Source of the DNA: Clostridia bacterium
GTDB lineage: Bacteria > Bacillota_A > Clostridia > Christensenellales > Aristaeellaceae
Direction of reading: 5' to 3'
Assembly (NCBI GenBank): GCA_017397695.1
Contig: JAFQIF010000061.1
Location: 1 to 5,960, forward strand
DNA: 5,960 nt
The position numbers and the translations under genes were made by a program. A model generated the notes under the pieces. The model was not told the DNA's origin, made no database searches, and saw only the letters and a program-made list of their open reading frames with translations. Positions 1 through 5,277 of this stretch are shown in pieces (the stretch's first letter is position 1; every line of letters starts with the position of its first letter).

Positions 1-2
1 CT

Positions 3-228
3 TTTGATTCTGACACAGCTTTGAAAGAATTTGTGTAGTCTGAGAAATTCTTTCAATCTGTACCGGAATCGTAATTGTCGCCTTCGGCTTCGCTCCGATT
101 CTTGCTTTTTTCTTCGATTGGGTTACGTTGGGGATTTCATTCCCAAGCCCCTGACAAGGGATTTCATCCCTTGACCCTTCTTCGCTTCGCGGCGGTTTCA
201 AGATTCTTTAATGAACTTTCTATCCCTT
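3..228. repeat. Left copy of inverted, non-coding dispersed repeat (226 bp)
   Basis: This segment is the reverse complement of 5762-5960 along its whole length. I found one substitution (position 90 against 5873) and one 27-bp insertion here, between the two gggatttcat copies at 131-140 and 158-167. It starts 2 bases inside the window end and stops 5 bases short of the MFS stop codon. It contains a 12-bp-arm inverted repeat (21-56), GC-rich blocks rich in cttcg/cgaag, and short palindromes such as aagggat-ttc-atccctt. No credible gene lies in it: the open frames have no ribosome binding site, and the two copies differ by an indel. Inference: a member of a dispersed, non-autonomous repeat family (MITE-like or similar). 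The family name is not recognised. Confidence 0.9.
21..56. repeat. Perfect 12-bp-arm inverted repeat inside the left repeat
   Basis: TTGAAAGAATTT (21-32) is followed by a 12-nt spacer and its exact reverse complement AAATTCTTTCAA (45-56). The same structure is present unchanged in the right copy at 5907-5942. It lies close to the outer end of the repeat. It could be a protein-binding dyad or an RNA hairpin; it has no T-tract and so does not look like an intrinsic terminator. Confidence 0.8.
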
Positions 229-233
229 ATGAC

Positions 234-1322
234 TCACAGCACATCGAACATCCATCCCGCCAGCGGCGACATCACGATCATCACCAGCGAAAAACACAGC
301 GAGGATACCGACACCAGCGTCGCCCGCTGTGACGAAGGAAACCTGTCGTTGAGCAGGCTATCCGTCCTTACCTGCAAAAGATCATCCATCGCCGCAGCCA
401 TGAATCCGCCCAATATCATCGCAAGCGGGATCCGGCTCACGCCCAGCAAAAGCCCCAGCAGCACACCGCTCAGACACAGCGTATACAGCCGCCGATAGCG
501 AAGCCTGGCTGCACGCAGCGCAAACCGCGTTCCTGCTGCACCGCCGAGCCCTATGATAAACAGCGCAGGACCCAGATGGGCAGCCTCAAGCCCTGCCTGC
601 GGCAGCTTGGCCTGCAGGAAAAACGACAGCAGAATCGAGATCGCTCCGGCAAAGGCGTTGGCCAGCATAATTCTGCGCGCCTGCTTGTGCGTCAGCAAAA
701 AAAACACCGATTCCCGTACGCATGATACAATTCGCTGTGCCGCGCTCTTTTCCCACCGGATGGGCTCAAGGCGCACTTCACGCAGCTGCAGCGCAATCAG
801 CAGACAGGCAAAGTCTAGCGCGGCGTCAATCAGATTGGCTGTCTTGTAGCCCAGCAGCAGCGAAAGCCCCGCCAGCAGCGATGCGCTTGCGCCGCCTACA
901 CGGTAAATCGCCATGTCTGCAGCGCTGTAGCGCAGATACTCTGCTTCCTTGCCGTGCGACTTCAGGCTGTCATAGGCCAGCGCTTCCCGTGCGCCTGATT
1001 CAAAATTATAGCTGAAGGCCGCAAACACCAGCGCCAGGCATACGCCGGGCAATCCTTTGGAAAAAACCATCAGCAGCGAGGAGATCATGCCCATCAGCCG
1101 GCTGCAGACGAGCGAATACTTGCGCCCGAATACGTCGGAAATCACGCCTGAAGGAATTTCAAACAGCAGGCTGGCCACATGGAACACGCCCTCGGCAATG
1201 CCGATTTCTACCATGGTAAAGCCGCGCGCCGCCAGCAGCGCCACCCATACGCCTGCCAGGCGAAAGCTGTTCAGCGCGGAAAGGCTGATCAGCTGCATCA
1301 TTTGTCTGCGAATTGAAAACAT
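234..1322 (-). CDS. MFS transporter, probable drug/small-molecule efflux pump
   Basis: This 362-residue protein of the inner membrane probably exports a small molecule in exchange for protons. It has many hydrophobic segments, roughly at residues 9-31, 40-57, 71-112 (two), 141-178 (two), 216-236, 250-268, 280-316 (two) and 336-360. The loop between segments 2 and 3 carries GVISDVFGRK (59-68), which is MFS motif A. A conserved-looking SGAREALAYDSL follows segment 4 (109-120), and SSQRATLVSVSS (330-341) precedes the last segments. These resemble the DHA3-like efflux proteins of clostridia. The length is slightly short for the family (about 400), but both ends look intact. The start at 1322 has AGGGAG (1331-1336) 8 nt upstream. 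That Shine-Dalgarno lies inside a terminator hairpin (1331-1366), so expression is probably controlled by the leader. The substrate is not known; the leader suggests a ribosome-targeting compound. The left repeat begins 5 bp past the stop. Confidence 0.9.
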   Translation of the reverse strand: MFSIRRQMMQLISLSALNSFRLAGVWVALLAARGFTMVEIGIAEGVFHVASLLFEIPSGVISDVFGRKYSLVCSRLMGMISSLLMVFSKGLPGVCLALVFAAFSYNFESGAREALAYDSLKSHGKEAEYLRYSAADMAIYRVGGASASLLAGLSLLLGYKTANLIDAALDFACLLIALQLREVRLEPIRWEKSAAQRIVSCVRESVFFLLTHKQARRIMLANAFAGAISILLSFFLQAKLPQAGLEAAHLGPALFIIGLGGAAGTRFALRAARLRYRRLYTLCLSGVLLGLLLGVSRIPLAMILGGFMAAAMDDLLQVRTDSLLNDRFPSSQRATLVSVSSLCFSLVMIVMSPLAGWMFDVL

Positions 1323-1324
1323 AT

Positions 1325-1366
1325 AAAAAACTCCCTTTCAAATCGAATGGTTCGTTTGATCGGGAG
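1325..1366 (-). terminator. Intrinsic terminator (attenuator) overlapping the MFS ribosome binding site
   Basis: On the minus strand CTCCC (1366-1362) pairs with GGGAG (1335-1331), TCAAA (1359-1355) with TTTGA (1342-1338), and CGAA (1354-1351) with TTCG (1347-1344). That gives 14 pairs with a 2x2 internal loop, one bulged A and a CCA loop. TTTTTT (1330-1325) follows directly, two bases before the ATG. The 3' arm is the MFS Shine-Dalgarno, so the hairpin could both stop transcription and hide the ribosome binding site. Confidence 0.75.
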
Positions 1367-1399
1367 ATTGCGTCCTGCAATTCAGGTCTTCCGGCAGGC

Positions 1400-1495
1400 T
1401 CAGCGGCCGCCGGCTGCCCAAAAGGGCGCACTTCTCCCGTGAGACTGCATGCAGGAACCCTTTTGGACCCGTACGACACGCATCTTCCAGCCCAC
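1400..1495 (-). CDS. Leader peptide ORF (31 aa) upstream of the MFS gene
   Basis: A GTG start at 1495 lies 7 nt after a near-perfect AGGAGG (1508-1503), and the frame runs 31 codons to TGA at 1402-1400. The peptide begins MGWKMRVVRV. An in-frame ATG at codon 5 (1483) is a poorer alternative, 19 nt from the Shine-Dalgarno. The frame passes through the long stem and through the antiterminator segment (1439-1433), so ribosome position would change which hairpins can form. Lys4-Met5-Arg6 matches the +X+ pattern at which macrolide-bound ribosomes are known to stall, as in leader peptides of erm- and mef/msr-type genes. No homologous peptide is recognised. That it is translated is inference from the Shine-Dalgarno, its spacing and its location. 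Confidence 0.6.
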   Translation of the reverse strand: MGWKMRVVRVQKGSCMQSHGRSAPFWAAGGR

Positions 1496-1526
1496 GGTAC
1501 GCCCTCCTTTTGTTTTGATGGTATAT

Positions 1527-1555
1527 AGTATATCACGGCGTCCGGCGGAGATCAA
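1527..1555 (-). promoter_or_regulatory. Promoter of the MFS leader transcript
   Basis: On the minus strand the -35 is TTGATC (1555-1550), the spacer is 17 nt, and the -10 is TATACT (1532-1527) preceded by TGA, giving an extended -10 TGn. Transcription would start near 1520. The promoter overlaps the last codons of the GNAT gene, and the TGn element is the GNAT stop codon (1535-1533). Confidence 0.75.
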
Positions 1556-2090
1556 GCATCATCAGGAGGGTATCGGCGTATGTGCCGTCCCTGTACTTCA
1601 TCATCCGCGGATGGCGGCCGTATTCGACAAATCCAACGCGCCTGTACAGGCGAATGGCCGTCTCGTTTGTGCTGATCACGTCCAGCTCCAGCTGCTCCAG
1701 CACCGTCGTCTTTGCCGCGGCGATCAATGCCTGCATCATCGCCGTGCCAACGCCCAGGCCCCAATACGCCTTCAGGATGGCAATGCCGACTGCGGCGCGG
1801 TGGCGCGCCCGATCGCCCGGATGAACGGGACGCATATTCGCCATGCCCACAAGGCGGTTATCCAGGAATGCACCGAGCATCAGCGCCTTGGGTGCTTTCT
1901 CCATTTCGGCAAGGATTTCCCGCTCCTTGTCCGGCGTGATGATCCACTCATCTTCATAGCGCATCATGTTCAGCGTTTCGCCCGCTGTACGTCTGCCTAT
2001 GCGAACCGCCTCGTCCGCGTCTGCGGCGTGCAGGCTGCGCAGAATGAGCGTGCCGCCGTTTCGCAGCGGCGCTTCGCCCTTGTATTTCAT
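1533..2090 (-). CDS. GNAT-family N-acetyltransferase
   Basis: This 185-residue cytoplasmic protein transfers an acetyl group from acetyl-CoA to an amine; the acceptor is unknown. The GNAT fold is visible. Strand beta4 with the pyrophosphate-binding loop covers about 99-130 and includes WGLGVGTA (110-117), the Q/R-x-x-G-x-G/A motif with the first position degenerate. Motif B is LELDVISTNETAIRLYRRVGF (134-154), with Asn142 and Tyr149 at the usual positions. The start at 2090 is preferred because AGGAG (2106-2102) lies 9 nt upstream; an ATG two codons earlier (2096) is only 3 nt from it. It has its own weak promoter and no terminator before the MFS promoter, so read-through would meet the MFS attenuator. 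It resembles RimI/YhhY-like single-domain enzymes. Next to a putative efflux pump it could modify an antibiotic, but that is only a guess. Confidence 0.88.
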   Translation of the reverse strand: MKYKGEAPLRNGGTLILRSLHAADADEAVRIGRRTAGETLNMMRYEDEWIITPDKEREILAEMEKAPKALMLGAFLDNRLVGMANMRPVHPGDRARHRAAVGIAILKAYWGLGVGTAMMQALIAAAKTTVLEQLELDVISTNETAIRLYRRVGFVEYGRHPRMMKYRDGTYADTLLMMLDLRRTP

Positions 2091-2118
2091 GCGCATTCGC
2101 TCCTTTCAGGATAATTGG

Positions 2119-2147
2119 ATTGTAATTGCAGCACAGATGTATATCCA
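2119..2147 (-). promoter_or_regulatory. Putative promoter of the GNAT gene
   Basis: On the minus strand TGGATA (2147-2142), a 17-nt spacer and TACAAT (2124-2119) match the consensus at 4/6 and 5/6. It lies between the ANTAR terminator and the GNAT ribosome binding site. The match is moderate; no other promoter-like pair fits the short gap. Confidence 0.45.
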
Positions 2148-2151
2148 TAAA

Positions 2152-2183
2152 CAGCCCCGTTTCCCTCTTTGGAAACGGGGCTG
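2152..2183 (-). terminator. Terminator hairpin after the ANTAR gene
   Basis: A perfect 13-bp stem is formed by 2152-2164 and 2171-2183 with a 6-nt loop. On the minus strand the loop reads AAAGAG and the hairpin is followed by TTTAT, a short U-run. It begins 5 bp past the ANTAR stop codon. The strong stem makes it a probable terminator despite the weak tail. The loop also fits the ANTAR hexaloop pattern (A at position 1, G at position 4). Confidence 0.75.
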
Positions 2184-2188
2184 CCTGT

Positions 2189-2749
2189 TTATACCGCAAT
2201 CTCTTCGTTTTCCAGAATCTCCTGCGCAATATCCACGATGCGTCTGCCGGTATCCATGCTCTTTTTCTGCATGCGGTAGTGCGCTTCTTTTTCGCTTAGA
2301 TGCAGCAGATCCATGAGCTTGCCCTTCGCGCGTTCAATGACCTTGCGCTCCGCCAGCTGCCGCTCCAGCTTGAGCACCTTCTTTTCCAGTGCGCACAGCT
2401 TCCCGCCGCAGTAGCACATCGCACGCACAGCCTGAATCAGCGCATCCTGACTGATGGGATTATGCAGCGTGAGCACGTCGATATTTTCCAGCTCCGCAGG
2501 ATCATAGTCGCCCGGAACGATCATCATCACACCTGCAGATTTGATCTTCCAAGCCAGTTCCGGGCCGGTCATATCCGGCAGCCGCCAGCTCGTGAGCACC
2601 AGCGCCTGCGGATCTTCCTGGGCGCAAAGCGCCTCCTCGCCCGTACAGTATACGGCAGCCGGCGCAATCTGCGCCGTGGCAAGAATGTCCTGCAGCTTGC
2701 TGGCAACGCCCTGAGGGGCAATGATCAGAAGACGGCTCGGTTCACTCAT
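2189..2749 (-). CDS. ANTAR-domain response regulator with degenerate receiver (AmiR/NasT type)
   Basis: This 186-residue cytoplasmic regulator has a receiver-like domain (about 5-115), a coiled-coil linker (about 118-140) and a C-terminal ANTAR domain (about 120-180). The ANTAR part carries RKVIERAKGKLMDLL and LSEKEAHYRMQKKSMD, a very good match to the three-helix RNA-binding fold. ANTAR proteins bind paired hairpins in nascent RNA and block terminators. The receiver lacks the usual acidic pair near its N-terminus (IIAPQG). Ser54 replaces the phospho-accepting Asp in LTSWRLPDMTG, and Asn97 replaces the conserved Lys before Pro98. It is therefore unlikely to be phosphorylated and may respond to ligand or protein binding, as AmiR does. 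The start at 2749 has AGGAG 8 nt upstream; a longer frame from 2812 has no such site and would overlap the leader. No sensor kinase or obvious target operon is in the window. Confidence 0.9.
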   Translation of the reverse strand: MSEPSRLLIIAPQGVASKLQDILATAQIAPAAVYCTGEEALCAQEDPQALVLTSWRLPDMTGPELAWKIKSAGVMMIVPGDYDPAELENIDVLTLHNPISQDALIQAVRAMCYCGGKLCALEKKVLKLERQLAERKVIERAKGKLMDLLHLSEKEAHYRMQKKSMDTGRRIVDIAQEILENEEIAV

Positions 2750-2820
2750 GGTCTTATCTCCTATCCGGATTCTCGCGCTGCATACGTACGCGCTCTTTGG
2801 CTGGACTTCCATTATTCGTT

Positions 2821-2849
2821 ATTATATCAATCCCAAGCCGTCTTTGCAA
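2821..2849 (-). promoter_or_regulatory. Promoter of the ANTAR regulator gene with overlapping dyad
   Basis: On the minus strand TTGCAA (2849-2844), a 17-nt spacer and a consensus TATAAT (2826-2821) preceded by TGA form an extended -10 promoter. The -35 sits in the centre of the dyad GTCTT-TGC-AAGAC (2840-2852), which could be an operator. The stretch just upstream is very AT-rich and could serve as an UP element. Transcription would start near 2814, leaving a leader of about 65 nt. Confidence 0.75.
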
Positions 2850-2852
2850 GAC

Positions 2853-2956
2853 AAAATTGACATAATTATTTATTTTTCTTGCATATTTTTGATTTTTTAC
2901 TCATTTTTCTCCGCTTTTCCGAATTTATACCAATTCCTCATCTATTTTGCATTCTT
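2853..2956. other. AT-rich intergenic gap between desulfurase and ANTAR promoter
   Basis: This 104-bp stretch is far more AT-rich than the surrounding genes, with runs of T on the plus strand. I see no clear terminator for the desulfurase; the only dyad, GAATT with a 6-nt loop and AATTC, has no GC and no U-tract at its 3' side. A TTGACA at 2857-2862 on the plus strand has no good -10 and no gene to drive. Confidence 0.5.
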
Positions 2957-4078
2957 TCATTTTGTCACCCCATGCACGAGTTTTGCCAGTCTGACGATCT
3001 CGTCCCGCGTATTGTATGCGCCGGGGCTTATCCGCACAGCGCCGCTTTCCAGCGTGCCCAGAAAGCGATGTGCGCCCGGCGCGCAGTGCAGTCCGCCGCG
3101 CACAGCGATTCCTTCTGTGTCCAGCAGCGACGCAAGTTCCTGCGAACCCACGCCCTGCGCATTGAAGCTGACGAGCATGGCGTCCTCCGGCGTATACACG
3201 CGCACGCCGGGAATCTCCAGCAGCATATTGCGCAGCAGATCACACAGCATCACGATCTTTGCGTGCGTCATCTGCATATGGCCCAGCGCCTCGCGCATAC
3301 CCGCATGCAGGCCTGCAATGCCCGGCAGATTAAGCGTGCCGGATTCCAGGCTGTCGGGCATCATTCTCGGCTGAAACATGCTCTCGGACGCCGATCCCGT
3401 TCCGCCCTGGCGCAGCGGCGCGACGCGTACGCCGGACGCTGCCCACAGCGCGCCCGTTCCATGCGGGCCGAGCAGCCCTTTGTGTCCTGGAAGCGCCAGC
3501 ATATGGCAGCCCCACTGTATGGGCCGCAGCGGCACATGGCCCGCCGTCTGCGCGCAGTCCAGCAGCAGCAGCGCGCCGTGCCGCCTGCATACCGCGCCCA
3601 CAGCCGCGGCATCCTGCAGCACACCCAGCACATTGGACATATGCGTCATCACAACCAGGCGCGTGTTGGGCAGCATAGCCGCCTCAATAGCACCTGCGCG
3701 GATCATGCCCTTGGCATCCGGCGGGACAAGCGTAAGTGTAATCGCGCCGCTGCGCGAGAGCTCCGAAAGCGGGCGCAGCACGGAATTATGCTCCAGCAGC
3801 GTTGCGATCACGTGATCGCCCGTACGCACGACGCCGTGGATTGCAGTATTGAGCGCATCTGTTGCGTTCTGGCAGAAGACCACGCGCGACGCATCGCGCT
3901 CTCCGAGCATCTGCGCAATTGCCTCCCGGCAGCTTTCCACGATCCTGCCCGCGCGCAGCGAAAGCACATGGCCCGCCCTTCCGGGGTTTGCGCCGCAGCG
4001 CGTGAGCGTATCCGCCATTGCGCGCGCAACCGCCGGCGGCTTGGGAAAGCTGGTGGCTGCATTATCCAGATAAATCAT
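2957..4078 (-). CDS. Cysteine desulfurase family protein (class V aminotransferase fold, PLP-dependent)
   Basis: This 373-residue cytoplasmic enzyme uses pyridoxal phosphate and is predicted to remove sulfur (or selenium) from cysteine (or selenocysteine), leaving a persulfide on its active-site Cys. Visible features are the N-terminal [12 protein letters not shown] (3-14), His97 in LLEHNS stacking on the cofactor, DCAQTAGH (174-181) binding it, Lys200 in [14 protein letters not shown] forming the Schiff base, and Cys332 in [10 protein letters not shown] as the likely catalytic cysteine. The C-terminal motif [16 protein letters not shown] (346-361) is typical of this clostridial subfamily, distinct from IscS and SufS. 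The start at 4078 has AGGA 5 nt upstream; the frame could open at 4114, but the fold begins with MIYLDNAAT. It is divergent from the DUF3343 gene, which is often found with this subfamily and may be the sulfur or selenium acceptor. No NifU/SufU scaffold is present here. Confidence 0.92.
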   Translation of the reverse strand: MIYLDNAATSFPKPPAVARAMADTLTRCGANPGRAGHVLSLRAGRIVESCREAIAQMLGERDASRVVFCQNATDALNTAIHGVVRTGDHVIATLLEHNSVLRPLSELSRSGAITLTLVPPDAKGMIRAGAIEAAMLPNTRLVVMTHMSNVLGVLQDAAAVGAVCRRHGALLLLDCAQTAGHVPLRPIQWGCHMLALPGHKGLLGPHGTGALWAASGVRVAPLRQGGTGSASESMFQPRMMPDSLESGTLNLPGIAGLHAGMREALGHMQMTHAKIVMLCDLLRNMLLEIPGVRVYTPEDAMLVSFNAQGVGSQELASLLDTEGIAVRGGLHCAPGAHRFLGTLESGAVRISPGAYNTRDEIVRLAKLVHGVTK

Positions 4079-4224
4079 TGCGATCCTTTCCCGGGACACT
4101 GTCCCGCACCTCATTCCGCTTCACACCGGTTGTGCTGCGCAGCAGAAAAAGCACGCCGTGCACATCGCGGGCATACGTTGGAGTATATGAGGGCTGCCGA
4201 AAGGTAGACCCACGGGAGGGAACG
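4079..4224. promoter_or_regulatory. Divergent regulatory region with three dyads
   Basis: This 146-bp gap separates the divergent desulfurase and DUF3343 starts. It contains CGGGACA-C-TGTCCCG (4092-4106, perfect 7-bp arms), CACACCGGTTGTG (4122-4134, 5 of 6 pairs) and the 12-bp palindrome TGCTGCGCAGCA (4133-4144). AGTATA at 4171-4176 reads TATACT on the minus strand and could be a -10 for the desulfurase, but no -35 fits well. No good plus-strand promoter was found for DUF3343. The dyads may be operators or 5'UTR hairpins. Confidence 0.45.
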
Positions 4225-4506
4225 ATGATGCAATCATCCTTTGGTATCGCTTCTTTTCGCTCGCGCACACATGTGCTCCGCCTGGAAGATGCGCTGCGCC
4301 GCGCAGGCCTTGCCGCAGGCATTATTTCCACGCCGCGCGAGGTCGCCCTGGGCTGCGGCCTGTCCGTGCGCTTTGATCTGAATCAATATCCGCAGGTGCT
4401 CTCCGTGTATCGCCGCCTGGCGCCCGGCGCGCTGATCGGCTTTTACCGGGTGGATCACTACGGCACGCGTCAGATGCGCCTGACGCCGCTGTCCGCGCCG
4501 CGCTGA
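4225..4506 (+). CDS. DUF3343 family protein (putative Se/S carrier-like)
   Basis: This small 93-residue cytoplasmic protein spans nearly the whole length of the DUF3343 fold. The N-terminal part has a Ser-x-x-x-Thr-His start (SFRSRTHVLRLEDALRRAGL, 10-29). The central STPREVALGCGLSVRF (35-50) contains the family's conserved Pro-Arg and Cys44-Gly45. The conserved Cys is thought to carry a sulfur or selenium atom; this rests on family annotation, not on anything else here. Its position divergent to a PLP desulfurase fits a donor/acceptor pair. GGAGG (4215-4219) lies 5 nt before ATG 4225 and 8 nt before a second ATG at 4228, so either may be used. The C-terminus (PLSAPR) looks natural. No terminator follows before the nth promoter. 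Confidence 0.85.
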   Translation: MMQSSFGIASFRSRTHVLRLEDALRRAGLAAGIISTPREVALGCGLSVRFDLNQYPQVLSVYRRLAPGALIGFYRVDHYGTRQMRLTPLSAPR

Positions 4507-4509
4507 CGC

Positions 4510-4538
4510 TTGCGTTTTCATCCTGCGCTGGCTATAAT
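4510..4538 (+). promoter_or_regulatory. Promoter of nth
   Basis: A consensus -10 TATAAT (4533-4538) has TTGCGT (4510-4515) 17 nt upstream as the -35. It begins just after the DUF3343 stop codon and gives a start near 4545, so nth can be expressed independently of DUF3343. Confidence 0.7.
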
Positions 4539-4570
4539 GAAGACAGTCCATATGCAAAGGAGCGGTCTTC

Positions 4571-5212
4571 ATGTCTGGCACATTTGATCATATTCTTCGG
4601 GAGCTTGAGCGCCTGTATCCGGATGCAAAGCCTGCGCTGCATTTTGAGAATCCCTACCAGCTGCTCGTTGCGGTGATTCTCTCCGCGCAGTGCACGGACG
4701 TCAAGGTCAATGCCGTCACGCCTGCGCTATTTGATGCCTATCCGGATGCGCATGCGCTTTCCAAGGCCGATCCTCTGGATGTGGAAGGCTATATCCGCAC
4801 CTGCGGCCTGTATCACAACAAGGCGAAGAACCTTGTGGCGACCGCACAGACGCTTGTTAATCTCTATGACGGCGAAGTGCCTGCCGATCACGAAAAGCTG
4901 ACGCAGCTGCCGGGTGTCGGCCGAAAGACGGCCAATGTCGTGATGAGCTGTGCCTTCGGCGCTGACGCCATCGCTGTGGACACGCACGTGTTCCGCGTAT
5001 CCAATCGTCTCGGTCTGGCCGATGCGGGCGACGTGCTGAAAACCGAGCAGCAGCTCATGATGAACATCCCGAAAAACAAATGGAGCCTTGCGCATCACTG
5101 GATCATTTTCCACGGCCGCCGCGTCTGCGCCGCGCGCAAGCCCGCCTGCGAAAGCTGTACGCTTGCTCCCTGGTGCGAATACGCCAATGGAAACCCGAAG
5201 GGTAAAAAATAA
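4571..5212 (+). CDS. nth: Endonuclease III (DNA glycosylase/AP lyase)
   Basis: This is a 213-residue base-excision repair enzyme that removes oxidised pyrimidines and then cleaves the abasic site by beta-elimination. The length matches the family (about 210). The helix-hairpin-helix LPGVGRKTANVV (113-124) contains Lys119, which forms the Schiff base, and Asp137 in AVDTHVFRVSNRLGL is the second catalytic residue. The C-terminal 4Fe-4S ligands Cys186, Cys193, Cys196 and Cys202 follow the exact C-x6-C-x2-C-x5-C spacing of Nth. The N-terminal FENPYQLLVAVILSAQCTD (25-43) is also characteristic. AAGGAG (4557-4562) lies 8 nt before the ATG. The gene has its own promoter and a strong terminator downstream (5254-5277), so it appears to be monocistronic. 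Confidence 0.97.
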   Translation: MSGTFDHILRELERLYPDAKPALHFENPYQLLVAVILSAQCTDVKVNAVTPALFDAYPDAHALSKADPLDVEGYIRTCGLYHNKAKNLVATAQTLVNLYDGEVPADHEKLTQLPGVGRKTANVVMSCAFGADAIAVDTHVFRVSNRLGLADAGDVLKTEQQLMMNIPKNKWSLAHHWIIFHGRRVCAARKPACESCTLAPWCEYANGNPKGKK

Positions 5213-5253
5213 GCATAGGAAGCCGGAATTTCTGTGCCGGGTTCATCGATTTT

Positions 5254-5277
5254 CAGCGGCTTTTTAGCCGCTGTTTT
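5254..5277 (+). terminator. Intrinsic terminator after nth
   Basis: CAGCGGC (5254-5260) pairs with GCCGCTG (5267-5273) around a TTTTTA loop, followed by TTTT. It lies 41 bp past the nth stop codon. An ATTTT/AAAAT context on the other strand could make it weakly bidirectional, but no gene runs in from the right. Confidence 0.85.

Larger units (their letters stand above)
1323..1520 (-). promoter_or_regulatory. Attenuator-type leader of the MFS gene
   Basis: This is the transcribed leader between the promoter and the MFS start codon. Reading along the minus strand it holds a Shine-Dalgarno AGGAGG (1508-1503), a 31-codon ORF (1495-1400), and a long stem that pairs 1468-1458 with 1426-1416 (11 pairs, one G-U). 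In the loop of that stem lies CGGGAGA (1439-1433). CGGGAGA is exactly complementary to TCTCCCG (1367-1361), which also contains the 5' arm of the terminator hairpin at 1366-1331. The two pairings exclude each other, as expected for a terminator/antiterminator switch. A palindrome CTGCATGCAG (1454-1445, reading CTGCATGCAG) and a CCGGC/GCCGG pair add further structure. The layout is seen directly; the regulatory behaviour is inferred from known attenuators of resistance genes. Confidence 0.7.

Noticed and set aside
75..332. Open frame running through the left repeat into the MFS 3' end.
   Set aside because: It has no ribosome binding site, lies over a repeat whose other copy carries a different-length middle, and overlaps a real gene on the other strand.
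1159..1536. 125-codon minus-strand frame overlapping the MFS 5' end and its leader.
   Set aside because: It overlaps the MFS gene out of frame, starts inside the MFS promoter and has no ribosome binding site; it is a GC-rich shadow.
2750..2812. Upstream start for the ANTAR protein at 2812.
   Set aside because: No Shine-Dalgarno there, it lies at the predicted transcription start, and the extra 21 residues do not belong to the receiver fold; the start at 2749 has AGGAG 8 nt upstream.
2857..2886. Plus-strand promoter from a perfect TTGACA at 2857-2862.
   Set aside because: No acceptable -10 at 16-18 nt, and only antisense sequence of the desulfurase downstream.
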